Source of the DNA: Deltaproteobacteria bacterium | GTDB taxonomy: Bacteria; Myxococcota_A; UBA9042 | DNA: 49,348 nucleotides | NCBI GenBank assembly: GCA_016875335.1 | Contig: VGRO01000023.1 | Coordinates: 1 to 49,348, forward strand | Direction: 5' to 3' | Part shown: piece by piece, positions 7,724 through 16,052 of the stretch | Layout of the letters: every line of letters begins with the position of its first letter | Position numbering within the stretch: position 1 is the stretch's first letter | Notes under the pieces: model-generated | Seen by the model: only the letters and a program-made list of their open reading frames with translations | Told to the model about the DNA's origin: nothing | Databases searched by the model: none | Program-made: the position numbers and the translations under genes

Positions 7724-7743
7724 CGCCCTGCGGCAGGCGTTTT
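7724..7743 (+). terminator. Intrinsic terminator of the lipid-type cassette
   Basis: CGCCCTGCGGCAGGCGTTTT forms a six-pair stem with one bulged C and a tight loop, followed by four T residues. It lies 3 nt after the phosphoesterase stop codon. Confidence 0.6.
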
Positions 7744-7747
7744 CCGA

Positions 7748-7777
7748 TTGCCGGCACGCCTTGCAAAACGCTACACT
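7748..7777 (+). promoter_or_regulatory. Likely promoter for the Cys-rich lipoprotein gene
   Basis: TTGCCG (7748-7753) and TACACT (7772-7777) are 18 bp apart, about 95 nt upstream of the ATG at 7871 and directly after the preceding terminator. The same TACACT -10 sequence occurs upstream of the giant TPR gene. Confidence 0.5.
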
Positions 7778-7870
7778 CTGCGCCCGGCGCCCTCTTGGGC
7801 CACGACCGCACGTCCCTAGGCCAGCCTGCGCGCGCGACACATGCCGGCCGGCCAAGCCACGGAACCTGCC

Positions 7871-10800
7871 ATGGAATCCAACCGCATCGTCATCGAACGT
7901 TTCGCGCTTGCAGCGCTCTCGAGTGTGCTGGCGACCGCGTGCGTCGGCGGCGGCAGTAGCGGCGTCGGCGGCGGCAGTAGCCGCGTCGGCGGCGGCAGTA
8001 GCGGCGGCGGTTTCTTCGTGCCAGACGGCGACCAAGGCGACCTCGTGTTGCGGATCGGCGACGGTGACGGAGTCGCGGCGGCGGCGGACGGCGCGCTGCA
8101 ACCCGAATCCGACGGCGCAACGGGCGTGGACGGCGGCGACCCCGGCGATGCGGGGTCTGTCGGCGATGGTGGCGGCGACTCGGGAAGCACGGCCGACGCG
8201 AGCCCGGCCGACGCCAAGGACACCGCGGGCGGCTGCGCGAAAGCCATCGACTGCGACGACGCCGACCCGTGTACGGCCGACAGCTGCAATTCAGGCAAAT
8301 GCGCCCACGCCCCGGTCGCGTCGTGCGGCAAGCAACCGCCGCCGTGCGACGCCAAGAACGCGTGCCCGGCCGGCGCGGGCGTCTGCGACCCCGAGACCAA
8401 CGCCTGCGTGCCATGCCTGGTCAGCAAGGACTGCGGCGCGGGCAAGGTGTGCGCTGCAAAGCAGTGCGTGGCCGCCCTTCCATGCAAGAGCGACGTGGAT
8501 TGCAAGGCCTCTGGAAAGGTCTGCAACAAGACCGCCGGTGCCTGCGTCGAGTGCAACCAAGCCGGCGACTGCGGGGCCGACCACACGTGCATCAACAACC
8601 AGTGCTACCCAGCTCCGCCGTGCACCACCAGCAAGGAGTGCAACAAAGTTTGCGATTTCCAACAAGGTCTGTGCGTGGACTGTCTGAGCGCCGAGGACTG
8701 CCCGGCCGGCCAGACCTGCACGCCCGCCAAGCTGTGCAAGCCGGCATTGTGCTCGGCGAATGCCTGTGGCGCCGGCCAGAGCTTCTTCGTGTGCAAGCCG
8801 GGCGGGGGCGGCTACCTCAAAGGCGTGTCGTGCGATGACGGCAACGCCTGTACGGTCAACAGCTGCGCACCCGACAAGGGCTGCTCGACCAAATTCAACG
8901 CGGCCAACTGCGACGACGGCGACAAGTGCACGGAAGGCGACACGTGCTCGATCGGCCAATGCGTCGGCGCCAAGAAGGAGTGCGACGACGGCAATGCGTG
9001 CACCAACGACAGCTGCAGCCCCAAGCTCGGCTGCGTGACCGGCCCAGCCTTTGGGGCCTGCGAAGACGGCGACCTGTGCACGACCGGCGACTATTGCGAG
9101 AACGAGAAGTGCACGGGCACGCCGAAGGTGTGCGAGGACGGCGATGTCTGCACCAAGGACACCTGCGACCCCAAGGCCGGCTGCGCCAAGGACGCCGCTG
9201 AAGGCCCCTGCGACGACAAGAATGTCTGCACCAGCAACGACAAGTGCGTTTCGGGCGTCTGCCTCGGCGAGGCCAAAGGCTGCGACGACAACAACCCGTG
9301 CACCGACGACAAGTGCAACGCGGTCGGCGGCGGCTGCACCAATACCAACAACCTCGCGGCGTGCGAAGACGGCAACGCGTGCACGACCAACGACAAATGT
9401 TCGATCGGCAAGTGCCTGGGCGGCGCGACCAAGACCTGCGACGACGCCAACCCGTGCACGACCGACAGTTGCACCAACGGCGCTTGCCAGAACCTGAACA
9501 ACACCGCGGCGTGCAACGACGGCGATCCGTGCACATTGGGCGATGCGTGCAACGGCGGCGCCTGCAAGACGGGGCCGACGCCCATGACCTGCAACGACAA
9601 CAATACCTGCACCGACGACAAGTGCGAAAAGGCCGCGGGCGGCTGCCAGTACCTGGCCAACACGGCGGACTGCACCGACAGCAATGTCTGCACCGAAACG
9701 GACAAGTGCGCCAACAAGGTCTGCACGGGCAGCACGCCCAAGACCTGCGACGACAACGATGCGTGCACGCAGAACACCTGCGACAAGGTCGCCGGATGCA
9801 AGTACCCGGCCGATCTGGCCAAGTGCGACGACAAGGACCTGTGCACCACGGATTCGTGCGGGTCGCCCGGCGGCACCTGCGCCCACCAGAAGGTGCCGAA
9901 TTGCTGCACCAAGCAGGCGCAGTGCGACGACGCTGACCCGTGCACCGACGACGTGTGCGCCGGCAACCAGTGCGTGCACAAGCAGAACGGCAAGTGTTGC
10001 ACTGAAGTCGTCGAATGCAATGACAATTCGTTGTGCACGGCCGATTCTTGCCTGCTCGGCAAGTGCCAGTTCACGGCGCTGCCAGACACCCCGAAAGCGG
10101 AGGTGCTGGGCGATTTCGACGACCTCGGCGACATGCAAGGCTGGGTGTTCAACCCGACGACCAACCCGGTGACGTGGTCGCAGAGCAGCACGGCCGGGGC
10201 GAATACCGGGGCCGGCGCACTGCTGTACGGCGATCCCGGAAAGCTCAAGCTCAACGCTGGCTCGGTGACGGGCTACGTACTGAGCCCCAAGTTCACGGTG
10301 CCGACGGGCGGGACGACCACGCTGACGCTGCAGTACAAGGTCGACTACGTCGGTTCATCGCTGGTGCCGCTGTATGTGTACATCGTGGCGGCCGGCAAGG
10401 AAACCCAGGTCGCCAACGGCGTGTACAACACCCTCAAGAAGTACCAACCGCTGACGGTGGATCTGAGCCCGTGGGGCGGCCAAGCCGCGCAAATCAAGTT
10501 GACGGCGCAGATCGGCTACAACGCCGCATCGCCTGGCAGCGGGTACGGCTTGGTGATCGACGACGTGCAGCACACCTGGAGTTGCAAGGCGAAGGCGTGC
10601 ACGACCGACAGCAATTGCAACACGCCCGCGGCCTGCGCGACGGGTCAGTGCGTCGCAGGCGCGTGCACCTACAGCTCCAAATGCTGCACGCTGGCCAGCG
10701 AATGCAACGACAACAACGCGTGTACCACCGACCAGTGCAGCGGCGGCAAATGCGTGTTCAACAAGGTGGCCAACTGCTGCGCCAAGGACGGCGACTGCAA

Positions 10801-11602
10801 CGACAGCAACACATGCACCTACGACACCTGCAACGTCGCCGCCAAGACCTGCAAGTTCAGCGGTGTGGCCGAGTGCTGCACCAGCAGCGCCCAATGCAAC
10901 GACAACGACGCCTGCACCATCGACAGTTGCAACGCCGGCACCTGCAACTTCCAGAACACCTGTTGCGCGGCCGACAAGGATTGCGACGACAAGGACGACA
11001 CGTGCACGATCGACAAGTGCAACGCGACCACCAAGAAGTGTGAGTACACCGGCACAGGCGTTGCCGGCTGCTGCCTGCCGACGGTGTGGAAGGAGACGTT
11101 CGACGGGCCGCTGACGGGGTGGACGATCTCGAATTCCGGTGGACCGGGGAAAGGGTGGCAGCAGTGGGGGACGCCCAAGAACCCGCCTGGGCCCAAATCG
11201 CCGCCTGGTGTGCTGTACTACGGCGACCCGGCCCTGCAGAATTTCAACTTCGGCTCCAACAGCGGCACCATCAAGTCGCCCAAGGTCGTGCTGCCGGCAG
11301 CGGCCACCAAGCTGACCTTGAAGTCGGCTCTGTACATGGACACGGAGGGCGGCCTCGCAGGGTCCTTTGACGACCTCTACATCTACGCAGTCGTCGATGG
11401 TGTCCAGCAGCCTCTTGCGGTGTGGAACAAGTCCGCGCTCGGATTCACCACCGGGCAGTGGCTGTCGATCACCGGAGACCTGACCGCGTACAAGGGCAAG
11501 ACCCTGGAACTGGTTTTCTCGTTCAACACCAAGGATAGTATCGCCAATGCAGGCCTCGGCGTCCTCCTCGACGACCTGACCGTCGAGCGCGCGTGCCCAT
11601 GA
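7871..11602 (+). CDS. Large Cys/Asp-repeat surface lipoprotein
   Basis: This protein has 1243 residues. A signal sequence ends in a lipobox (LATAC, Cys24), followed by a Gly-Ser linker encoded by three 21-bp direct repeats and an acidic, Ala-rich spacer. From about residue 125 to 730 it is built of Cys-rich modules with the motif C-D/N-D-x-D/N-x-C-T-x-D-x-C; I count about 21 matches in the whole protein. Two beta-rich domains follow: one around residues 745-900 beginning 'GDFDDLGDMQGW', then four more Cys motifs, and a C-terminal one beginning 'WKETFDGPLTGW'. Both end in LVIDDVQ/LLDDLTV and look like concanavalin/MAM-type jelly rolls. Such proteins are common on myxobacterial surfaces; adhesion or Ca2+-binding is plausible but unproven. 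Confidence 0.85.
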   Translation: MESNRIVIERFALAALSSVLATACVGGGSSGVGGGSSRVGGGSSGGGFFVPDGDQGDLVLRIGDGDGVAAAADGALQPESDGATGVDGGDPGDAGSVGDGGGDSGSTADASPADAKDTAGGCAKAIDCDDADPCTADSCNSGKCAHAPVASCGKQPPPCDAKNACPAGAGVCDPETNACVPCLVSKDCGAGKVCAAKQCVAALPCKSDVDCKASGKVCNKTAGACVECNQAGDCGADHTCINNQCYPAPPCTTSKECNKVCDFQQGLCVDCLSAEDCPAGQTCTPAKLCKPALCSANACGAGQSFFVCKPGGGGYLKGVSCDDGNACTVNSCAPDKGCSTKFNAANCDDGDKCTEGDTCSIGQCVGAKKECDDGNACTNDSCSPKLGCVTGPAFGACEDGDLCTTGDYCENEKCTGTPKVCEDGDVCTKDTCDPKAGCAKDAAEGPCDDKNVCTSNDKCVSGVCLGEAKGCDDNNPCTDDKCNAVGGGCTNTNNLAACEDGNACTTNDKCSIGKCLGGATKTCDDANPCTTDSCTNGACQNLNNTAACNDGDPCTLGDACNGGACKTGPTPMTCNDNNTCTDDKCEKAAGGCQYLANTADCTDSNVCTETDKCANKVCTGSTPKTCDDNDACTQNTCDKVAGCKYPADLAKCDDKDLCTTDSCGSPGGTCAHQKVPNCCTKQAQCDDADPCTDDVCAGNQCVHKQNGKCCTEVVECNDNSLCTADSCLLGKCQFTALPDTPKAEVLGDFDDLGDMQGWVFNPTTNPVTWSQSSTAGANTGAGALLYGDPGKLKLNAGSVTGYVLSPKFTVPTGGTTTLTLQYKVDYVGSSLVPLYVYIVAAGKETQVANGVYNTLKKYQPLTVDLSPWGGQAAQIKLTAQIGYNAASPGSGYGLVIDDVQHTWSCKAKACTTDSNCNTPAACATGQCVAGACTYSSKCCTLASECNDNNACTTDQCSGGKCVFNKVANCCAKDGDCNDSNTCTYDTCNVAAKTCKFSGVAECCTSSAQCNDNDACTIDSCNAGTCNFQNTCCAADKDCDDKDDTCTIDKCNATTKKCEYTGTGVAGCCLPTVWKETFDGPLTGWTISNSGGPGKGWQQWGTPKNPPGPKSPPGVLYYGDPALQNFNFGSNSGTIKSPKVVLPAAATKLTLKSALYMDTEGGLAGSFDDLYIYAVVDGVQQPLAVWNKSALGFTTGQWLSITGDLTAYKGKTLELVFSFNTKDSIANAGLGVLLDDLTVERACP
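7941..8003 (+). repeat. 3 x 21-bp in-frame tandem repeat (Gly-Ser linker)
   Basis: Three near-identical 21-bp units starting gcgtcggcggcggcagtagc lie at 7941, 7962 and 7983, inside the lipoprotein gene just after the lipobox. They encode V-G-G-G-S-S-G/R. Because 21 is a multiple of 3, copy-number change would lengthen or shorten the linker without a frameshift. Confidence 0.85.
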
Positions 11603-11642
11603 AACGGGAATACGTCCTCGCCCCAAGCAGTTGCACGCCCTG

Positions 11643-12896
11643 ATGCGCTTCAGTTCCGGCCTCAGCCGCCACCCAGAGACTGCCCAAGCCGTTGGAGAGG
11701 CCGCCGAGTTCGCGCGCGCCGGCCTGGCGGGTCACGAGCCGGATCTGGTCGTCCTTTTCGCCACACCGCACCACGCCGAACAGTTTGCCGAGCTGCCGCT
11801 GACCGTGGCCGCGCACTTTCCGCGAGCGCTGCTGATCGGCTGTTCGGGGGGCGGCGTGCTCGGGTCCGCGGTGGAAGTGGAGCGGACGCCTGGCCTGTCG
11901 ATGACCCTGGCATGTCTGCCCGGCGTGGACCTGCGGCCGTTCCATGTCGAGGACTCCGACGTGCCCTTGCCAGAGCGGGCCCCTTTGGCCTGGCGCCAGC
12001 GCCTGGGACTGCCGCCGCGCATGTCGCCTGCCGAGGACATTGCACCCACGCCTGTGGTGGTCCTGCCCGAGCCGTTCTCGGTGCGCATCGAGCGACTTCT
12101 GCGCAGCCTCGATGCCGCGTTTCCAGACAGCGTCAAGGTCGGCGGCGCAGCGAGCGGCGGCACCCGCCCCGGGTCGCATGCGCTGTGGCTGGGGCCGCGA
12201 CTGTTCAAACGTGGCGCTGTGGGTGTGGCGCTGCGCGGCAACCTCGCGGTCGACGGTGTGGTCGCCCAAGGCTGCAAACCGCTCGGTGCGCCGATGCTGG
12301 TCACGCGCTCGCAGGGCAACGTGATCCTGGAACTCGATGGCCGCTCGCCGCTCGACGTCCTGCGCGGACTGGCTGCGGACCTCTCGGCCGAAGACCTCGA
12401 ACTGGCCAAGGCCGCGCTTTTCGTCGGCGTCGAGATGGAACCCGACCGGGTGGAATACGGCCACGGCGACTTCCTGGTGCGCCAGATTGCCGAAGTGGAC
12501 CAGGCCAAGGGCTGGATGTCGCTGGGCACCAAGGTGCAACCGTGGCAGGTGGTGCAGTTCCACGTGCGCGACGGCAAGACCAGCGCGGCCGACTTGCGCC
12601 GCGTGCTCGAGCGCTACCGCACCCAACAAACCGAGGGCGAACCACAGGGTGCCTTGGTGTTTTCGTGCGTTGGCCGCGGCGAGAACCTATACGGCGCCCC
12701 CAACCAAGAAAGCCGCATCTTCGAGGCCCTCTTGCCCGGGGTGCCGCTCGGCGGGTTCTTCTGCAACGGCGAGATTGGCAAGGCCGGCAAGGCCACTGCG
12801 CTGCACGGGCTGACCACCAGTATTGCGCTCTTTCGCGACCCCGGCGAGCCGGCGGCGCCGCCGCAGTGGCAGGTGCGGGGGACGGCAGACGCGTGA
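11643..12896 (+). CDS. FIST-domain protein (FIST N + FIST C)
   Basis: This 417-residue protein has the FIST architecture. Residues ~5-210 hold the N domain with LVVLFATPHHAEQF, LLIGCSGGGVLG and KVGGAASGG. The C domain (~230-400) ends with GALVFSCVGRGENLYG and PLGGFFCNGEIG, the most conserved FIST_C signatures. FIST domains are predicted small-ligand sensors, possibly for amino acids, usually attached to signalling modules. Here the protein stands alone. There is no signal peptide, so it is cytoplasmic. I prefer the ATG at 11643; a TTG at 11631 is an alternative and neither has a visible Shine-Dalgarno sequence. Its stop overlaps the start of the TolC-like gene. Confidence 0.85.
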   Translation: MRFSSGLSRHPETAQAVGEAAEFARAGLAGHEPDLVVLFATPHHAEQFAELPLTVAAHFPRALLIGCSGGGVLGSAVEVERTPGLSMTLACLPGVDLRPFHVEDSDVPLPERAPLAWRQRLGLPPRMSPAEDIAPTPVVVLPEPFSVRIERLLRSLDAAFPDSVKVGGAASGGTRPGSHALWLGPRLFKRGAVGVALRGNLAVDGVVAQGCKPLGAPMLVTRSQGNVILELDGRSPLDVLRGLAADLSAEDLELAKAALFVGVEMEPDRVEYGHGDFLVRQIAEVDQAKGWMSLGTKVQPWQVVQFHVRDGKTSAADLRRVLERYRTQQTEGEPQGALVFSCVGRGENLYGAPNQESRIFEALLPGVPLGGFFCNGEIGKAGKATALHGLTTSIALFRDPGEPAAPPQWQVRGTADA

Positions 12897-14245
12897 TGCG
12901 GATCGCAAGTGCGCGGGCGCCGCTTGCGCTCTGCGCCGCGCTGTGGCTGGTGGCAAGGCCGGCTGCGGGCCTCGAATTGGACGAGGCGTGGGCGGTGGCG
13001 CGGCAGCGGCTGCCGGCCCTGCGCGCGACCGCAGCACGCACCGATGCGCTGCGCGCGCGCGTCGACCAGGCGGCAGTGCCACTCTTGCCCACGGCTTCGC
13101 TCGACGTGATCCAAGCGGTGACGACCGCCAACTTTGTGCAGCGGCCGGGGGCGGTGCCGCGCTCGTTCACCACTGGGTCGAGCGCCACCACGGTGACCAC
13201 GTCGCCCGAGTTGTATCCCTTCTTCCAGGTCGCCGGCAATGTGCGCTGGACCGTGTGGGATTTCGGCCAAACGGCCGCGGCGCTGGACGCCGCCCGGTCG
13301 ACTGCGCGCGCCGCAGCCTTGGAAGAGGACACCCTGCGCCAGCGCCTGTGGGTGCAGGTGGCTACCGCTTACTTGCAGGCACTTGCCGCCCAGGCCGTGG
13401 CAGAAGTGGCCGAGGATGCGGCCCAACTGGCCCAGCGACGCCGCGACCTGGTGCAGGCGCGCGTCAGAGCCGAAGTCCGGCCGATGCTCGATTTGCTGCG
13501 CGCCGAGGCCGATGTGCAGTCCGCCGACGTCGCGCGCATGCGCGCCCACGACGATATCCACAATGCGCGGCTCGCGCTTGGGCTCTCCATGGGCCTGGAC
13601 CGCGCCGCTGAAGGGACGCTGCGCCCGCCACAGGCGCCGACTGCCACGGTCAGCGAGGGCCAGTTGGAGGGCAGTGCTGCGCTCGATGCCTGGGTAGCCG
13701 AAGCTGGCAAAGCGCGGCCAGAGCTGCGGGCCGCGGAAGCGGAGCTCGAGGCCGCCCGCGCGCAGTTGCGCGCCACCGCGTTGCAGTGGATGCCGAGCGT
13801 TTTCGTTGCCGGCCAGATGGCGGTGGCGGGTACCGAATTCGAGCGCTTGGTCTACAATTTCAGCGCCACCGCCGGGGCCAGCCTGCCGATTTCGGGCGTG
13901 TGGTTGCAGGTGCCGCAGGCCGCGGAATTGCGAGCCAACCTTCGACAGATCCAGGCCGGCCGCGACGCCGCGGCGCTGCAGATTCGGGGTGAGATCGACG
14001 CCGCCCGACAGGTGTGGCTGCAAGTGCGCCGGCGCCGTGCGCCCGTCCACACGCTCTTCGCCCTGGCCGACAAGGCCCATGAGCACGCGCGCGCCCGCTA
14101 CCTTGCTGGCGCTACGTCGCTGGTCGAGGTCATCGACACCGAGGCGGCCCGCAACCAGGCCAGGTTGCAGGTTGCGCAAATCGAACTTGACGAGGCGCTG
14201 GCGATCGCGCGCTGGCAAGTGGCCATGGGACGCGTCGGTCAGTAG
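12896..14245 (+). CDS. TolC-family outer-membrane channel protein
   Basis: This 449-residue protein has a signal peptide (MRIASARAPLALCAALWLVA, probable cleavage after ARPAAG). Two structurally repeated halves of long Ala-rich helices follow, each with a TolC/OEP beta-strand insertion. The first half includes NVRWTVWDFGQTAAALDAAR, a classic OEP signature; the second has GASLPISGVWLQVPQAAELRAN. The C-terminus SLVEVIDTEAARNQARLQVAQ is the usual OEP closing motif. It would form an outer-membrane export duct. The ATG at 12896 shares bases with the FIST gene stop (ATGA overlap), implying translational coupling. No inner-membrane pump or periplasmic adaptor gene is adjacent. Confidence 0.9.
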   Translation: MRIASARAPLALCAALWLVARPAAGLELDEAWAVARQRLPALRATAARTDALRARVDQAAVPLLPTASLDVIQAVTTANFVQRPGAVPRSFTTGSSATTVTTSPELYPFFQVAGNVRWTVWDFGQTAAALDAARSTARAAALEEDTLRQRLWVQVATAYLQALAAQAVAEVAEDAAQLAQRRRDLVQARVRAEVRPMLDLLRAEADVQSADVARMRAHDDIHNARLALGLSMGLDRAAEGTLRPPQAPTATVSEGQLEGSAALDAWVAEAGKARPELRAAEAELEAARAQLRATALQWMPSVFVAGQMAVAGTEFERLVYNFSATAGASLPISGVWLQVPQAAELRANLRQIQAGRDAAALQIRGEIDAARQVWLQVRRRRAPVHTLFALADKAHEHARARYLAGATSLVEVIDTEAARNQARLQVAQIELDEALAIARWQVAMGRVGQ

Positions 14246-14285
14246 GCGTTGCTACTGGCCCCATTGCACCGCGAGGAACAACGCC

Positions 14286-16049
14286 ATGGCCACCGCCGCG
14301 CCGATGCCCGGTGCCCGAACCCTGCAACTGCACGAGACCCTGCGCGACAACGCCGGCCGCGCCGTGCCCGCGCGCTGCGTGTACCGCACCGACGACATCG
14401 CCGCCACAGCTCGCGCGTGCCTCGGTCGCGGCGAAGCGGTGATGATGGTCGGATCGCTGACCAGCGCCACTGCCAACTTCGAACTGGAGATCTGGCGGCC
14501 CCACCCGGCCGTCGCGGGGCACCCGGTCGTTGGCATCCAACCCATGGGCCTCGCGGTGGATGCATCTGGCGACGTGCTGCCGACCCAGGCGCACCTGCAT
14601 GGCAACCCCGACGAGGTGGTGCGCAGCGATCGCATCCGGCTGCACATGCACCGCGAGGGACCGGATCGTCACACCATCCAGGCCGGCGCCGGGGTCACGC
14701 TCGCGCAGATCAACCGGGCGCTGCGCGAGTTTTTCGGCAACGACGAGCACAGCGACTATTGCGTCCCCGTCGACTTGACGACCGTCGATTCCGCGCAGCT
14801 CGGCGCCGTGTACGCCACTGGAGCCCAGGGCCCTTCGCGCTTCCGCACCAGCGACCTGGCGCGCAGGGTCACGGTGTATGACGGCCGGCAGTTGCTGCGC
14901 CTCGAAGAGCCCGCTGAGGTCCGCGCTCACGAGGGCCTGTGGGGCATGACAGGCGCCGTCGTGGACCTGGAACTGCGCGTGCTGCGGCGGCCCAAGCACC
15001 GCTTTGGCTTCTTCATTCCCTTGGTGCGCAGCGCCAGCGGCAACTGGATCGACCAGGTGGCCGCTGTTTTGGCCCTGCTGCGCGACGCCACCACCCTGAC
15101 CGTGCGGGATGGCACGCTGTCGTCGGGGTGGGCCAACGGCCTCATCGACGGCGCCGAGGTGGTAGCGCGCGAAACACTGGAGCTGGTGGCCCACACGCGA
15201 CTGCCCGCGGGCCCAAACCGCCAGGTCGCGCAACGGGTGTTGGGGCTGATGCAGGCCCGCGAGCGCAGCGGCGGCTTTCGCAGCCAGAGCGACTTTGGCT
15301 TGTACCTGACGGGCAATTCGCGTTTTCCGGAACTCGACGGCTTCTTGGACGATGCGCACAGCCCGCTCGCCCGGCTGCTCGAGTATGCAGACCACAGCGA
15401 ACGGTTCCTGCACGCCGACGGCATGACGACGGTCATCGACGACGAGCGCGGGCTCGAGGACATGCGCCTGCTGCGCGAGGCCTTCGCCGACATCGCCCGC
15501 CAGCACGCCAAGCACCGCGACCCCGGCCAAGGCAAGCCGTTCAGCGAGAGCACCGACATCAACTGCTGCATCGACCCCGCGGCTGCTGCCGCGATGGACG
15601 TGGATCAGTTGCGCGAGCAATTCCGCTGGATCCTTCAGCCGTACTACGCCTACGAGATGCGCATCCGCGACCTGGCCGAAGTCGCCCGCGCCCACGGCGC
15701 AACAGTGACCATGAGCCGGTACGGCCACCTCAACCCGCGCTCGACCAACCTGCACACCCGCGTGACGGTGCATGCGCCCGAGGGCTCGATCGCGGCACCG
15801 GTGCTGGTGCAGGTCGTGCAAAGAGCACGCGACAACCTGATCAACGTGCTCAAGGAGCTGAGCGAGCGCCACGCCACCGTGCGCGTCGAGGGCGGGGAAA
15901 AGGGCAAGATGACCCCCGAGGCGTGGCACCTGATGACGCCGGCCCAGCGCGACGAGGCCGTGCGGTTGTTGGCGGCCGCCGACCCCGCCTGGCAGCCTCA
16001 CCTCAAGGGCAACTGGGCCCGGGCCGTGCAGACAGCGCGAGCCGGTTGA
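14286..16049 (+). CDS. FAD-linked oxidase (PCMH / GlcD type)
   Basis: This 587-residue flavoprotein has a PCMH-type FAD-binding domain in residues ~45-240. It contains IQAGAGVTLAQINRALREFF, DLTTVDSAQLGAVYATGAQG and HEGLWGMTGAVVDLELRVL, matching the pattern in glycolate, D-lactate and related FAD-dependent dehydrogenases. The C-terminal half includes YYAYEMRIRDLAEVARAHGA and the HLNPRSTNLHTRVTV stretch, consistent with the FAD-oxidase C domain. No Fe-S cluster motif or signal peptide is visible. ATG at 14286 has GAGGA about 10 nt upstream. It follows the TolC-like gene by 40 nt and converges with the FG-GAP lipoprotein gene, whose stop is 3 nt away. The substrate, probably a 2-hydroxy acid, is not determinable here. 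Confidence 0.8.
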   Translation: MATAAPMPGARTLQLHETLRDNAGRAVPARCVYRTDDIAATARACLGRGEAVMMVGSLTSATANFELEIWRPHPAVAGHPVVGIQPMGLAVDASGDVLPTQAHLHGNPDEVVRSDRIRLHMHREGPDRHTIQAGAGVTLAQINRALREFFGNDEHSDYCVPVDLTTVDSAQLGAVYATGAQGPSRFRTSDLARRVTVYDGRQLLRLEEPAEVRAHEGLWGMTGAVVDLELRVLRRPKHRFGFFIPLVRSASGNWIDQVAAVLALLRDATTLTVRDGTLSSGWANGLIDGAEVVARETLELVAHTRLPAGPNRQVAQRVLGLMQARERSGGFRSQSDFGLYLTGNSRFPELDGFLDDAHSPLARLLEYADHSERFLHADGMTTVIDDERGLEDMRLLREAFADIARQHAKHRDPGQGKPFSESTDINCCIDPAAAAAMDVDQLREQFRWILQPYYAYEMRIRDLAEVARAHGATVTMSRYGHLNPRSTNLHTRVTVHAPEGSIAAPVLVQVVQRARDNLINVLKELSERHATVRVEGGEKGKMTPEAWHLMTPAQRDEAVRLLAAADPAWQPHLKGNWARAVQTARAG

Positions 16050-16052
16050 TGC

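Noticed and set aside
5958..7811. Antisense open frame of 617 codons over the CMD and phosphoesterase genes
   Set aside because: It spans two real genes and their gap on the other strand, and has no recognisable motif.
8291..10138. Long antisense frame opposite the Cys-rich lipoprotein
   Set aside because: The Val/Ala-rich repeats mirror the Cys-repeat periodicity of the coding strand; the plus strand has a signal peptide and Cys modules.
14130..16001. Antisense open frame of 623 codons opposite the FAD oxidase gene
   Set aside because: Composition is typical of a shadow frame (Arg/His/Gln-rich, no motifs), while the plus strand has FAD-binding motifs.
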